Shown: positions 1 through 6,880, numbered from the stretch's first letter. The stretch is DNA of 8,391 nucleotides from Promethearchaeum sp. (GCA_030611625.1 JAUWPK010000146.1:1-8391), one strand, 5' to 3'. Notes: a model not told the origin generated them from the sequence alone. Made by a program: numbers and translations.

Positions 1-72
1 GCATCTAACTGGAAATCTACCATTGTTATCATCTCTATATTGATAATTTTTAATTGTAAAATCAATTGTTGT

Positions 73-130
73 GATTGTTTTCGTGATCGATTTTTTCATG
101 ATCGATTGTTTTCGTGATCGATTTTTTCAT
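73..130. repeat. Two perfect 27-nt direct repeats, 4-nt spacer
   Basis: The copies at 73-99 and 104-130 are identical over 27 nt and separated by GATC, giving a 31-nt period. Each begins GATTGTTTTCG, contains GTGATCGA and ends in TTTTTTCAT. Only two copies are visible. The ATGATCG motif returns in inverted orientation (CGATCAT) at 294-300 and 304-310. Confidence 0.85.
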
Positions 131-166
131 ATAATTTCAAATATCAATAATTTTGATAGTCAAATT

Positions 167-178
167 TTTATATATAAA
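167..178 (+). promoter_or_regulatory. TATA-box-like palindrome without an obvious gene
   Basis: TTTATATATAAA is a perfect 12-bp palindrome close to the archaeal TATA-box consensus. About 30-60 nt downstream are two GGTGA motifs (206-210 and 225-229) but no sustained reading frame. It could start a small RNA or simply reflect AT-rich composition. Confidence 0.25.
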
Positions 179-373
179 TTTATCTAAAAGAATTTAATTG
201 GAGAAGGTGAATTGGACCAGTAAAGGTGAATTAGATGGGACTATGATAAATTATTGATTCCTTATTACTTTTTCACCAAATATTAGGCAATTTCGATCAT
301 AATCGATCATTTGGTTAAAGAAAAATGAAAGATCATGTGTTTAATTAAAAATTTAGAGAGTACAGAAAGGATG

Positions 374-384
374 AAAAAAAAAAA
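374..384 (-). terminator. Poly-T terminator of the membrane protein gene
   Basis: Eleven consecutive A on the plus strand are eleven T on the minus strand. The tract starts about 15 nt after the stop codon of the minus-strand gene (402-400). Archaeal transcription commonly ends at such T-tracts without a hairpin. Confidence 0.5.
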
Positions 385-399
385 TCTTATGAAAATCTC

Positions 400-1050
400 T
401 TAATTATAATGATTATCCATTTTATTCGATTTACATCTTGAAAGTTTAATCAATCCAGTAGATCTAATAATTTGAATTAATACCAGAAATATGATTGAAT
501 TAATAAACCCTGCTAAAACAACAAGCACCATTTTTAGCATAAATTCTGTTGGGCTGAAATCAAAAACACCACCAGCATATAGTATTAAAAATACTCCAAT
601 AACCAATAGAATAAATAGCATCCCAGCAATAATGAAATCTATCATAAACATAAACATATTTATTTTACTAATATTCATTCCACTTGATTGGGGATTTGAA
701 TGATCTTGATATTGGGAACTTTGATCCATTTCATTGGGATATGATTGAGAAGGATCATACAGGTTTGGTGTTTTTAAAATTTTTTTCCAAGGTGAATTTG
801 TAATTAGTATTCCAATAATTATAAGAAAGACAATGAAATTCCAAATTCCTGCAAAAACACCTATTATAATTTTTGAAGTAGGAACTTCTAGAATAAAATC
901 AAAAACACCAAAAGCTATAAGAGCTAGAAGCACTCCACTAACAACATATGGTAAGAAATAGCAGTAAAATGTTATTTGTTTGGGAGTTCCTATAACTTTA
1001 AGCTCATTTGAGGGATAAGAACCGGGGTTTGAATAATTATTGTAGTCCAT
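400..1050 (-). CDS. Four-helix membrane protein with internal hairpin duplication
   Basis: I do not recognise a named family for this 216-residue protein. It has four probable membrane segments, at about residues 27-50, 60-84, 131-158 and 170-195. Residues 36-81 match 149-194 without gaps at a constant offset of 113, with about 21 of 46 identical by hand count. The match includes GVFDF at 48-52 and 161-165, an Ala-Gly pair at 67-68 and 180-181, and Asn71/Asn184. The protein is therefore two copies of a two-helix hairpin. The N-terminus and the loop between the halves (about 98-124) are rich in Asn, Pro, Ser, Gln and Tyr and look disordered. No signal peptide or catalytic motif is visible. It is transcribed away from hdrC, so it is not in that operon. 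The start at 1050 was chosen because it includes the whole N-terminal segment. Confidence 0.75.
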   Translation of the reverse strand: MDYNNYSNPGSYPSNELKVIGTPKQITFYCYFLPYVVSGVLLALIAFGVFDFILEVPTSKIIIGVFAGIWNFIVFLIIIGILITNSPWKKILKTPNLYDPSQSYPNEMDQSSQYQDHSNPQSSGMNISKINMFMFMIDFIIAGMLFILLVIGVFLILYAGGVFDFSPTEFMLKMVLVVLAGFINSIIFLVLIQIIRSTGLIKLSRCKSNKMDNHYN

Positions 1051-1208
1051 TTTAAGTATAATTATTATCTTTTTAGTTTAATTAAATGTTTCTGACAGAC
1101 TATTTCTGATAGGTACAAATACATTGTGGTTATAGAAAAATGCCTTAGTTGATCTCGGGATGCTTCTTTTTTACAATATCAAAGAGATCCGTACCCATAA
1201 ATGATGTA

Positions 1209-1219
1209 TTATATAAATA
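1209..1219 (+). promoter_or_regulatory. Probable TATA box of the hdr operon
   Basis: TTATATAAATA fits the archaeal TATA consensus. A transcript starting about 25 nt downstream would have a leader of roughly 80 nt that keeps the GGTGA site. The alternative at 1283-1292 would place the start at or after that site, so it is less likely. Confidence 0.4.
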
Positions 1220-1226
1220 ATTCTTG

Positions 1227-1236
1227 GGATATATCC
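1227..1236. promoter_or_regulatory. 10-bp palindrome, possible operator
   Basis: GGATATATCC is a perfect palindrome lying seven bases after the TATA candidate, between it and the expected transcription start. A dimeric repressor bound there would block initiation. A palindrome this short and AT-rich can arise by chance. Confidence 0.2.
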
Positions 1237-1308
1237 TATCTAAAATAAGGTGAAGCTTTAATACAAAGAAAAATCAATAAAATTAAATATACATTATTAA
1301 CTGAATTT

Positions 1309-1313
1309 GGTGA
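1309..1313 (+). promoter_or_regulatory. Ribosome binding site of hdrC
   Basis: GGTGA matches the archaeal anti-Shine-Dalgarno sequence and sits four bases before the ATG at 1318. It fixes the hdrC start and serves as a model for the mvhD start. Confidence 0.65.
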
Positions 1314-1317
1314 AAAT

Positions 1318-1845
1318 ATGCCACAAGATCAAAAATTATTAAAATACAGCTCGGAATACTCAGATGAACTTTCCCTTGATGATGAACTAAAGAAGATTCG
1401 TAGTTGCATCCAATGTGGGATGTGTTCTGCTGTCTGCCCCAGTGGGAGTTTTACAGCGTTAGTAACAAGAAAAATAATGAGAAAAGCCTTGGCAGGGGAT
1501 CATTCAGTTCTATCAGGACCTGAAATTTGGTATTGTTCAACATGCTTTAACTGTTATGAACGGTGTCCGAGAACCATTCCAGTTACCAATGTAATCTTAA
1601 GATTGAGAAACATGGCAGTGCGTGAAGGCTATTTACCAGACAATTTAAAAAGTGTCATTAAAAATTTAGCAAATACTGGTCATGCAGTTCCTCTGGGAGG
1701 ACCGGATTCGAAATGGGCAAAATTACGAGAACTCCATAAATTGAAAAAAGTACCTCCGACAGTTCACAGTTTTCCTGAAGCTTTGGATGAGCTTTTTACT
1801 TTACTTGATAAAATTAAATTTAATGCACGTATACCATATCGCTAA
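1318..1845 (+). CDS. hdrC: Heterodisulfide reductase subunit C-like Fe-S protein
   Basis: HdrC is the small two-cluster ferredoxin subunit that carries electrons from HdrA to HdrB in the soluble cytoplasmic Hdr complex. Two complete CxxCxxCxxxCP motifs are visible: C30, C33, C36, C40 with P41, and C73, C76, C79, C83 with P84, enough for two [4Fe-4S] clusters. The helical region between and after them and the length of 175 residues are normal for the family. There is no membrane segment, so this is not the b-type cytochrome HdrE form. The start is supported by GGTGA four bases upstream. It is the first gene of the cluster, but 111 nt separate it from hdrB, far more than the gaps further down. 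Identity as HdrC rests on both the motifs and the neighbouring hdrB and hdrA. Confidence 0.92.
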   Translation: MPQDQKLLKYSSEYSDELSLDDELKKIRSCIQCGMCSAVCPSGSFTALVTRKIMRKALAGDHSVLSGPEIWYCSTCFNCYERCPRTIPVTNVILRLRNMAVREGYLPDNLKSVIKNLANTGHAVPLGGPDSKWAKLRELHKLKKVPPTVHSFPEALDELFTLLDKIKFNARIPYR

Positions 1846-1956
1846 TTAACTGATAGTTGATAAAATCAAATTAACTTAATTAAAAATTAAATAATAATTA
1901 AAAACAACTTAGAAATAAAATCTAAAACCTTTGAAATGAAGAGATGATGAAAATTA
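1846..1956 (+). other. AT-rich gap between hdrC and hdrB
   Basis: The gap is very rich in A and T and holds no reading frame. It ends in a purine-rich stretch, GAGATGATGA at 1941-1950, which probably serves as the hdrB ribosome binding site. Only weak hairpins are visible, for example TTGAT/ATCAA at 1857-1869. An internal promoter or a processing site is possible. Confidence 0.4.
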
Positions 1957-2961
1957 ATGACCGAAATTAAAGAGAAAAAGGAAGAACTGATTGAAAAACC
2001 CTTTTCAGACTTAAAATATTCTTTATATTTAGGGTGTGTTATTCCTAATCGTTATCCTATGATCGAGCGCGCATCCCGCTTTGTTTTTGACAAACTGGGG
2101 ATAGAAATTATAGATATGAATGGAGCTACATGCTGTCCAGCGCCGGGAGTTTTTAGGTCTGTTGACAAAGCACTTTGGCTTACATTAGGCGCTAGAAATT
2201 TGACAATCGCCCAAAATAATAATACAACCGAATTATTGACCCTTTGCAATGGCTGTTTTGGTACATTACATGAAGTAGAGCATGAAATGAAATCAAATCC
2301 TGAAATAAATAAAAGAATCAATGAAGTTCTTGCAGAAAAGAATCTTCATTTTGATGGGAGCGTTAATGTGCGTCAAGTAATGGATGTGCTTTATTTTGAC
2401 ATTGGATTGGAGAGATTAAAATCTCTAGTTAAGAGAACACTTAATTTACGAACAGCAATTCATTACGGTTGCCATATTCTTAAACCAGCAACCACTCAGC
2501 TTTTTGGACAAGACCCTGATAATCCTACATTCTTTGATGAGGTTGTTGAGGCAATCGGATCTAAATCAATTGATTATCGAGAAAAATTAATGTGTTGCGG
2601 GGCCGGTGGTTCGTTAAGAACTGGCTTTAAAGATAGTAGTCTTCAATATACATTAGCGAAATTGCGCGAAATTCGCAAAGTAGGAGTGGATTGCATTGTA
2701 GTATGTTGTCCTTTTTGTCATTTACAATTTGATCTTGGCCAAGTTGAAGTTTCCAAGCTTTTGGATGAAGGGGAAGAAGAGTTTAGAATCCCAGTTATTT
2801 TTATTACCCAACTTTTAGGATTGGCAATGGGGTATGAACCTGAAGACCTCGGGATGATAAAACCCACAGAGCTAAAAGGAATATCACCATTTATTTCATT
2901 CGATCCTTTGTTGAAAAAAATTGAATCCATTCCGTTAGATGAAGCAAAGAGGGATAAATAA
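1957..2961 (+). CDS. hdrB: Heterodisulfide reductase subunit B
   Basis: HdrB is the catalytic subunit that reduces the disulfide substrate (CoM-S-S-CoB in methanogens) on two non-cubane [4Fe-4S] clusters. Both CCG-type cysteine sets are complete: C27, C59-C60, C97 and C100, then C172, C213-C214, C251 and C254. The spacings match the family pattern CX31-40CCX36CxxC, so the protein should be catalytically competent. Its physiological disulfide in this organism is unknown. At 334 residues it is somewhat longer than methanogen HdrB, with a charged N-terminal extension of about 20 residues (KEKKEELIEK) and a longer C-terminal tail. The ATG at 1957 follows a purine-rich GAGATGATGA; nearby ATGs at 1944 and 1947 are out of frame. 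Its stop lies two bases before the hdrA start, implying one transcript and a shared complex. Confidence 0.94.
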   Translation: MTEIKEKKEELIEKPFSDLKYSLYLGCVIPNRYPMIERASRFVFDKLGIEIIDMNGATCCPAPGVFRSVDKALWLTLGARNLTIAQNNNTTELLTLCNGCFGTLHEVEHEMKSNPEINKRINEVLAEKNLHFDGSVNVRQVMDVLYFDIGLERLKSLVKRTLNLRTAIHYGCHILKPATTQLFGQDPDNPTFFDEVVEAIGSKSIDYREKLMCCGAGGSLRTGFKDSSLQYTLAKLREIRKVGVDCIVVCCPFCHLQFDLGQVEVSKLLDEGEEEFRIPVIFITQLLGLAMGYEPEDLGMIKPTELKGISPFISFDPLLKKIESIPLDEAKRDK

Positions 2962-2963
2962 TT

Positions 2964-4946
2964 ATGAGTTTAGAAAGACCCAAACCTAGAGTTGCGGTAT
3001 ATATTTGCCACTGCGGGAAAAATATTGCTGATGTTATTGATATGGATGAAATTACTGAATATGCAAAACATATTCCCAATGTTGCTTTAGCAAAAAATTA
3101 CAAATTCATGTGCAGCAATGCAGGACAAGATTTAATAGCAGAGGATTTAAAATCGGGAAAAGTTGACCGAGTAGTTGTAGCTGCTTGCAGCCCTCTAATG
3201 CATGAGGAAACATATCGAAGAGTCTTGCGCGAAAATAATTTTAATGAATTCTTTTTTGAACAAGCAAATATTCGCGAACATGCATCTTGGGTAAATTTGA
3301 GAGATCATAAAGGTGCTATGGAAATTGCAAAAGATCATGTCAAAATGGCAGTTGCAAAAGTATCGAATGATAGACCCTTAATAAGACAAAAAGTTGAAGT
3401 AACACAAGAAGCATTAATTGTTGGAGCAGGGATTACAGGAATGTTTGCTACACTGGATCTAGCAAATAAATATAAAGTTCATTTAGTAGAGCGAACACCT
3501 ACGATAGGAGGTCACATGGCTCAACTTGATAAAACATTTCCTACAATGGATTGCTCTGCATGTATTACTACTCCAAAAATGGTAGAAGTTGGACGACACC
3601 CAAATATCAATCTTCTTACGTATTCTGAAATTGAAAATGTTGATTTAAATGTAGGAAATTTTGAAGTTCAAGTAAGAAAAAAGAGTCGAAGAATAAACCA
3701 TTTAATATGCACAGGATGCGGAGCATGTGGTGAAGTTTGTCCTATTACTGTCCCAAACGAATTTGATTATAATATGGGTTATCGGCGTGCAGCCTATGTT
3801 CCATTTCCTCAAGCAATTCCTGCACAGTATACAATCGATATAAAGAATTGCATTGAATGTAAGCTTTGTGTTGATGCATGTGAAGTAAATGCTATAGATT
3901 TTAACCAAGAAGATGAAATCATCGATTTAAAAGTCGGATCAATAATAATCGCAACGGGAAATGATATTTTTGATCCTTCCAAGCTTTATCGCTATGGGTA
4001 CCAGAAATATAAAAATGTGCTAATCGCTATTGAAATGGAACGTTTACTCTCTAGCACAGGTCCAACTCTTGGTAAAGTTATAAAACCATCAGATCATAAA
4101 ACTCCAAAAAGAATAGGATTTTTGCAGTGTGTGGGTTCGCGCGATTTTCATGAAGGGACCCATAAATATTGCTCCCGAGTATGTTGCATGTATGCGATAA
4201 AACAAGCAAGACAATTTAAAGAAAAATATCCAGATTCGGAAGTATTTATATTTTATATAGATATGAGAACCTTTGGAAAAGGATATGAAGAATTTTATGA
4301 AATTGCAGCCAGAGAATATGGAATTAATTTTATTCGGGGTAGAATTGGAGAGGTTTTTGAGAATAATGATGGATCCTTAATTATACGAGGAAGCGATACT
4401 TTACTTGCTGAAAAATATGAGATTGAAGTTGATATGCTCATTCTATCAACAGCAATTGAAGCTCGAAAAGATGCAGATGAAGTAAGTCGATTTTTTGGTG
4501 TTCAATTTTCAGAAGATGGATTTTTCATGGAAGCACACCCGAAACTTAAGCCTGTAGATTCCCTCTCACCAGGAATTTTTATTGCAGGCACATGCCAAGC
4601 ACCTCGTGATATTCCTGACGCTGTAGCTCAGGCTAAAGCAGCAGCTAGCAGTGCGGATAATTTCATGTTTTCCGGTGAAGTTGAAATTGAACCATATTAT
4701 TCAATGGTTCAACCTGAAATATGTTCAGGATGTAGATCATGTATCCCACTTTGCCCATATGATGCAATAAGTTTTGATGAAACAACTAATACAGCAGATA
4801 TAAATGCAATCAAATGCAAAGGTTGTGGAGTATGCGTTGCAAGTTGCCCTTCAAATGCAATTATACAGAATCATTTCACTCGTAATCAAATCTTGAGTGA
4901 AGTAAGGGCATTAAAGCCATGGGAGAATTATATTAAAGAAAATTAA
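2964..4946 (+). CDS. hdrA: Heterodisulfide reductase subunit A, FAD and Fe-S protein
   Basis: HdrA is the flavin subunit where electron bifurcation takes place in soluble Hdr complexes, splitting electrons between HdrB and ferredoxin. The 660 residues show the full domain order. An N-terminal domain has C15-H-C17-G, C50 and C75. The FAD-binding fold has G154xG156xxG159 and E176. An inserted ferredoxin domain has C249/252/255/259 and C296/299/302/306. The thioredoxin-reductase-like part has C389, C403, C407-C408. The second flavin-binding segment ends near residue 563. A C-terminal ferredoxin has C587/590/593/597 and C618/621/624/628. C197 in the DCSAC motif is where some methanogen HdrA carry selenocysteine; here it is TGC. 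Length is typical of the single-copy form. It follows hdrB by two bases, with a purine-rich AGAGGG at 2948-2953. Confidence 0.96.
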   Translation: MSLERPKPRVAVYICHCGKNIADVIDMDEITEYAKHIPNVALAKNYKFMCSNAGQDLIAEDLKSGKVDRVVVAACSPLMHEETYRRVLRENNFNEFFFEQANIREHASWVNLRDHKGAMEIAKDHVKMAVAKVSNDRPLIRQKVEVTQEALIVGAGITGMFATLDLANKYKVHLVERTPTIGGHMAQLDKTFPTMDCSACITTPKMVEVGRHPNINLLTYSEIENVDLNVGNFEVQVRKKSRRINHLICTGCGACGEVCPITVPNEFDYNMGYRRAAYVPFPQAIPAQYTIDIKNCIECKLCVDACEVNAIDFNQEDEIIDLKVGSIIIATGNDIFDPSKLYRYGYQKYKNVLIAIEMERLLSSTGPTLGKVIKPSDHKTPKRIGFLQCVGSRDFHEGTHKYCSRVCCMYAIKQARQFKEKYPDSEVFIFYIDMRTFGKGYEEFYEIAAREYGINFIRGRIGEVFENNDGSLIIRGSDTLLAEKYEIEVDMLILSTAIEARKDADEVSRFFGVQFSEDGFFMEAHPKLKPVDSLSPGIFIAGTCQAPRDIPDAVAQAKAAASSADNFMFSGEVEIEPYYSMVQPEICSGCRSCIPLCPYDAISFDETTNTADINAIKCKGCGVCVASCPSNAIIQNHFTRNQILSEVRALKPWENYIKEN

Positions 4947-4951
4947 GTGAT
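4947..4951 (+). promoter_or_regulatory. Ribosome binding site deciding the mvhD start
   Basis: GTGAT sits four bases before the ATG at 4956, the same spacing as the hdrC site. The GTG in it could itself be read as an in-frame start directly after the hdrA stop, but it is better explained as the binding site. Confidence 0.45.
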
Positions 4952-4955
4952 AAAA

Positions 4956-5417
4956 ATGGTTGAAGATAGTGATTTTGAGCCTTATATTGTCTGTTTTGCT
5001 TGTAACTGGTGTACTTATACTGGGAGTGATCAAGCAGGCGTGAGTCGAATGCAACGTCCAGCTGATGTTCGAATAATTCGTTTAATGTGTTCTGGACGCA
5101 TGGAACCCAGATATGCAATAGAAGTTTTAAAAAATGGGGCTGATGGTGTGATAATTGGGGCTTGCCATTTAGGAGATTGTCATTATCTGGAGGGCAACGA
5201 AAAAGCAGTAAGAAGATTTTCTGTTATTAATTCATTTATAAAACAATACGGGATGAATCCAAAACGTTTTCAGTTCTGGCATATTAGTGCTAGTGAAGGT
5301 GCTGAATTTACCGAACATATTAAAGAATATGTGACTGAATTGAAGAAAATTGGACCCAATCCTCGTAAACATATAGCTGCAAAGGAATTTAAAAAACTTG
5401 AGGAGGTTGTTATTTAA
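4956..5417 (+). CDS. mvhD: MvhD/VhuD-like [2Fe-2S] adaptor subunit
   Basis: MvhD is the small [2Fe-2S] protein that bridges the electron-input enzyme (F420-non-reducing hydrogenase or formate dehydrogenase in methanogens) and HdrA. From the ATG at 4956 the protein has 153 residues. Family hallmarks are the CNWCTYTG-type motif with C16 and C19, followed by an Arg-Ile-Ile-Arg stretch and MCSGRMEP with C45, then GACHLGDCHY with C70 and C75. All expected cysteines are present, and none is replaced by an in-frame TGA as in selenoprotein VhuD. A GTG start at 4947 would add three residues; I prefer the ATG because GTGAT lies at ribosome-binding distance. The gene follows hdrA directly and overlaps the next gene by one base (TAATG). 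No hydrogenase or formate dehydrogenase subunit is encoded in the window, so its electron donor is open. Confidence 0.93.
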   Translation: MVEDSDFEPYIVCFACNWCTYTGSDQAGVSRMQRPADVRIIRLMCSGRMEPRYAIEVLKNGADGVIIGACHLGDCHYLEGNEKAVRRFSVINSFIKQYGMNPKRFQFWHISASEGAEFTEHIKEYVTELKKIGPNPRKHIAAKEFKKLEEVVI

Positions 5418-5863
5418 TGAAATGGCCAATAGTTGAAGAATCTACTATTTTATCAGTGAGAAAAACAAAAATTGAATATCTAAATCGCACAACTGAATTA
5501 ATGATTGATCTTAATAAATGCACCTCATGTTATCAATGCGTAAAAGCTTGCCCAAAAGATGCATTATTCAAACCTGAAATTCCCAAAGGTAAGAAAGTTC
5601 CCAGAAAAGAACGGGTTCCGATTTTCCCAGAGCCTTTAAAATGTGTTTTTTGTGGTGTTTGTCTAACTTTATGCCCATTTGATGCAATTTTTATGAAATT
5701 AGATGGAGAGGTTCTGAATCGAGACAATTTACCCCTTAGAGTCGGGAATAAAATCCCAGAAATCGAAAAAGTGAAAATGAAAAAAGTGATTTTAAAAGAT
5801 GAAAAAAGTGATTTTCATAATGAGTTTTGGGATCACATCATGGAACGGATTCAAGTGAAATGA
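5417..5863 (+). CDS. Two-cluster [4Fe-4S] ferredoxin-like protein
   Basis: This 148-residue protein has two CxxCxxCxxxCP motifs: C35/38/41/45 with P46 and C76/79/82/86 with P87. They are separated by a basic, proline-rich loop (about 52-75). The outer parts, roughly 1-30 and 95-148, are not ferredoxin-like and could mediate docking. It starts inside the mvhD stop codon (TAATG overlap) with a strong purine-rich GAGGAGGT at 5400-5407, so it is almost certainly translated together with MvhD. The likely role is an electron carrier or extra Fe-S subunit of the Hdr-MvhD complex. It is too short to be the MvhB polyferredoxin. A subunit akin to the NuoI or formate-dehydrogenase Fe-S subunits is also possible. 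No specific family name can be given from sequence alone. Confidence 0.85.
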   Translation: MKWPIVEESTILSVRKTKIEYLNRTTELMIDLNKCTSCYQCVKACPKDALFKPEIPKGKKVPRKERVPIFPEPLKCVFCGVCLTLCPFDAIFMKLDGEVLNRDNLPLRVGNKIPEIEKVKMKKVILKDEKSDFHNEFWDHIMERIQVK

Positions 5864-5913
5864 TATAATTATATTATGATAAAAAAATAATAACATATGG
5901 AGAATAAAAAAAA
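5864..5913 (+). promoter_or_regulatory. Possible internal promoter before the GTPase module
   Basis: This is the only gap of note between the hdr genes and the GTPase. It opens with the palindrome TATAATTATA (5864-5873), usable as a TATA box. A start about 26 bases further on would give a short leader carrying GGAG at 5899-5902, eleven bases before the ATG at 5914. The module may therefore be transcribed alone as well as by read-through. Confidence 0.3.
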
Positions 5914-6867
5914 ATGGTAACTATAGCAGATGGTCGTTATGATCTACCGGATGAATTATATTATAGCAAAAATCAACATGTTTTTCTGAATTTAAAGAAA
6001 AAAATAATAGGCTTAGATCAGATCGGGTATGCTTTCTTAAATAATCCAACTGAAATTAGCTTATTAGTTGAGGATGAGATTAAAGCAGGTCTACCGTTTG
6101 TGGCAATAGCTTCTGAACAAGGAGTAACAACTTTAAATGCACCTTGTTCAGGTAAAATTGAGAAATTTAATGAAAAAGCTTTAGAAGATATGGAATATGA
6201 TACATATGCAAACGGGTTTATTATAAAACTTAAGGACATAAGTGATATTGCACCTACTCTAATTACAGGAGAAAACATTGAAAGTTGGGCAATTAACGAA
6301 GCAAAAACATTATTGAGAAGTAATTATTCCTTCAAAATAATAGAAATTGGAGATACCGCAGTAGGAAAAACAGCAATCAAAGTTAGATTTACAGATAATT
6401 ATTTCAAGAAGGACCTAAAGACAACTTTGGGGGTGGATTTCGGCACAAAAGAAATCAAAACTTCGTATTTAAGCACAGATTTATTATTTTCGGGAACCTA
6501 TCGTTTTACTGCACGAATGAATGTTTGGGACGCAGCAGGTCAGGATATGTATGATAAAATTCGGGGGATTTATTTTAAAGATGCGAAAGGTGCTTTAATA
6601 TGTTACGATATCAACAATCCTTTATCGTTTAATCATTTGGATAAATGGGTTTCGGATTTGGAAGAGAACTTAGGTAAGGTTCCTACATTGCTTATTGGAA
6701 ATAAATCCGATTTAGAACGAAAAGTTTCCAGGCAAGAAGGTTTAAATTATGCAATAAAACATGGATTTCTGTTTATAGAATGCTCAGCAAAAACAGGAGA
6801 AAACGTGGACGGCATGTTTGAAAAATTGGCTATTGAAATCTTTAAAAAAGAAGAGAATTTGGCATAG
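5914..6867 (+). CDS. GcvH-like domain fused to a Rab/Ras-like small GTPase
   Basis: Residues 10-110 resemble the glycine cleavage H protein: LYYSK at 15-19 (LKYSK in E. coli GcvH), IKAG at 56-59, NAPCSG at 75-80 and a closing GFIIKL. The position of the lipoyl-lysine is Gln69, and no lysine occurs between 58 and 80, so the domain should not be lipoylated. Residues 138-312 form a small GTPase: G1 GDTAVGKT (146-153), G2 Thr171 in TTLGVDF, G3 DAAGQ (206-210), G4 NKSD (263-266) and G5 SAK (291-293). Gln210 corresponds to catalytic Gln61 of Ras, so hydrolysis is likely. The segment between switches I and II is several residues longer than in Rab proteins. There is no C-terminal prenylation cysteine. 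It lies downstream of the hdr operon and 13 bases before two roadblock/longin-like genes, possible regulators. The combined role is unknown. Confidence 0.88.
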   Translation: MVTIADGRYDLPDELYYSKNQHVFLNLKKKIIGLDQIGYAFLNNPTEISLLVEDEIKAGLPFVAIASEQGVTTLNAPCSGKIEKFNEKALEDMEYDTYANGFIIKLKDISDIAPTLITGENIESWAINEAKTLLRSNYSFKIIEIGDTAVGKTAIKVRFTDNYFKKDLKTTLGVDFGTKEIKTSYLSTDLLFSGTYRFTARMNVWDAAGQDMYDKIRGIYFKDAKGALICYDINNPLSFNHLDKWVSDLEENLGKVPTLLIGNKSDLERKVSRQEGLNYAIKHGFLFIECSAKTGENVDGMFEKLAIEIFKKEENLA

Positions 6868-6880
6868 AATTTGAATCAAT

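Larger units (their letters stand above)
1..399. other. Non-coding AT-rich region
   Basis: No open reading frame of useful length was seen on either strand. The region holds a 27-nt perfect direct repeat (73-99 and 104-130), six GATC tetramers (85, 100, 116, 295, 305, 331), a TATA-like palindrome at 167-178, and a 10-nt repeat AAGGTGAATT at 204-213 and 223-232. The only ATGs after the GGTGA motifs open frames of a few codons (ATG at 235 stops after three codons). It lies 3' of the minus-strand membrane protein gene. It could hold a small RNA or the control region of a gene outside the window, but nothing settles this. Confidence 0.6.
1051..1317. promoter_or_regulatory. Divergent intergenic region
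   Basis: This region separates the minus-strand membrane protein gene from hdrC and should hold both promoters. For hdrC there is a TATA candidate at 1209-1219, a palindrome at 1227-1236 and a ribosome binding site at 1309-1313. A second, weaker TATA-like stretch lies at 1283-1292. For the minus strand, AT-rich sequence around 1077-1087 is a weak candidate. Also visible are an interrupted palindrome TCTG-A-CAGA at 1091-1099 and 6-bp inverted arms GATCTC (1151-1156) and GAGATC (1184-1189). Confidence 0.5.

Noticed and set aside
73..130. Possible CRISPR array
   Set aside because: Only two repeats, with a 4-nt spacer; CRISPR spacers are about 30-40 nt and no cas gene is present.
491..703. Plus-strand open frame of 70 codons
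   Set aside because: It lies wholly inside the minus-strand membrane protein gene, and the minus frame has a clear hairpin duplication.
2891..3079. Minus-strand open frame across the hdrB-hdrA junction
   Set aside because: It is antisense to two well-supported genes and has no recognisable motif.
6118..6126. Lipoylation site in the GcvH-like domain
   Set aside because: The aligned residue is Gln69 (codon 6118-6120) and the whole loop lacks lysine.
6838..6867. C-terminal prenylation of the GTPase
   Set aside because: The tail is KKEENLA with no cysteine.
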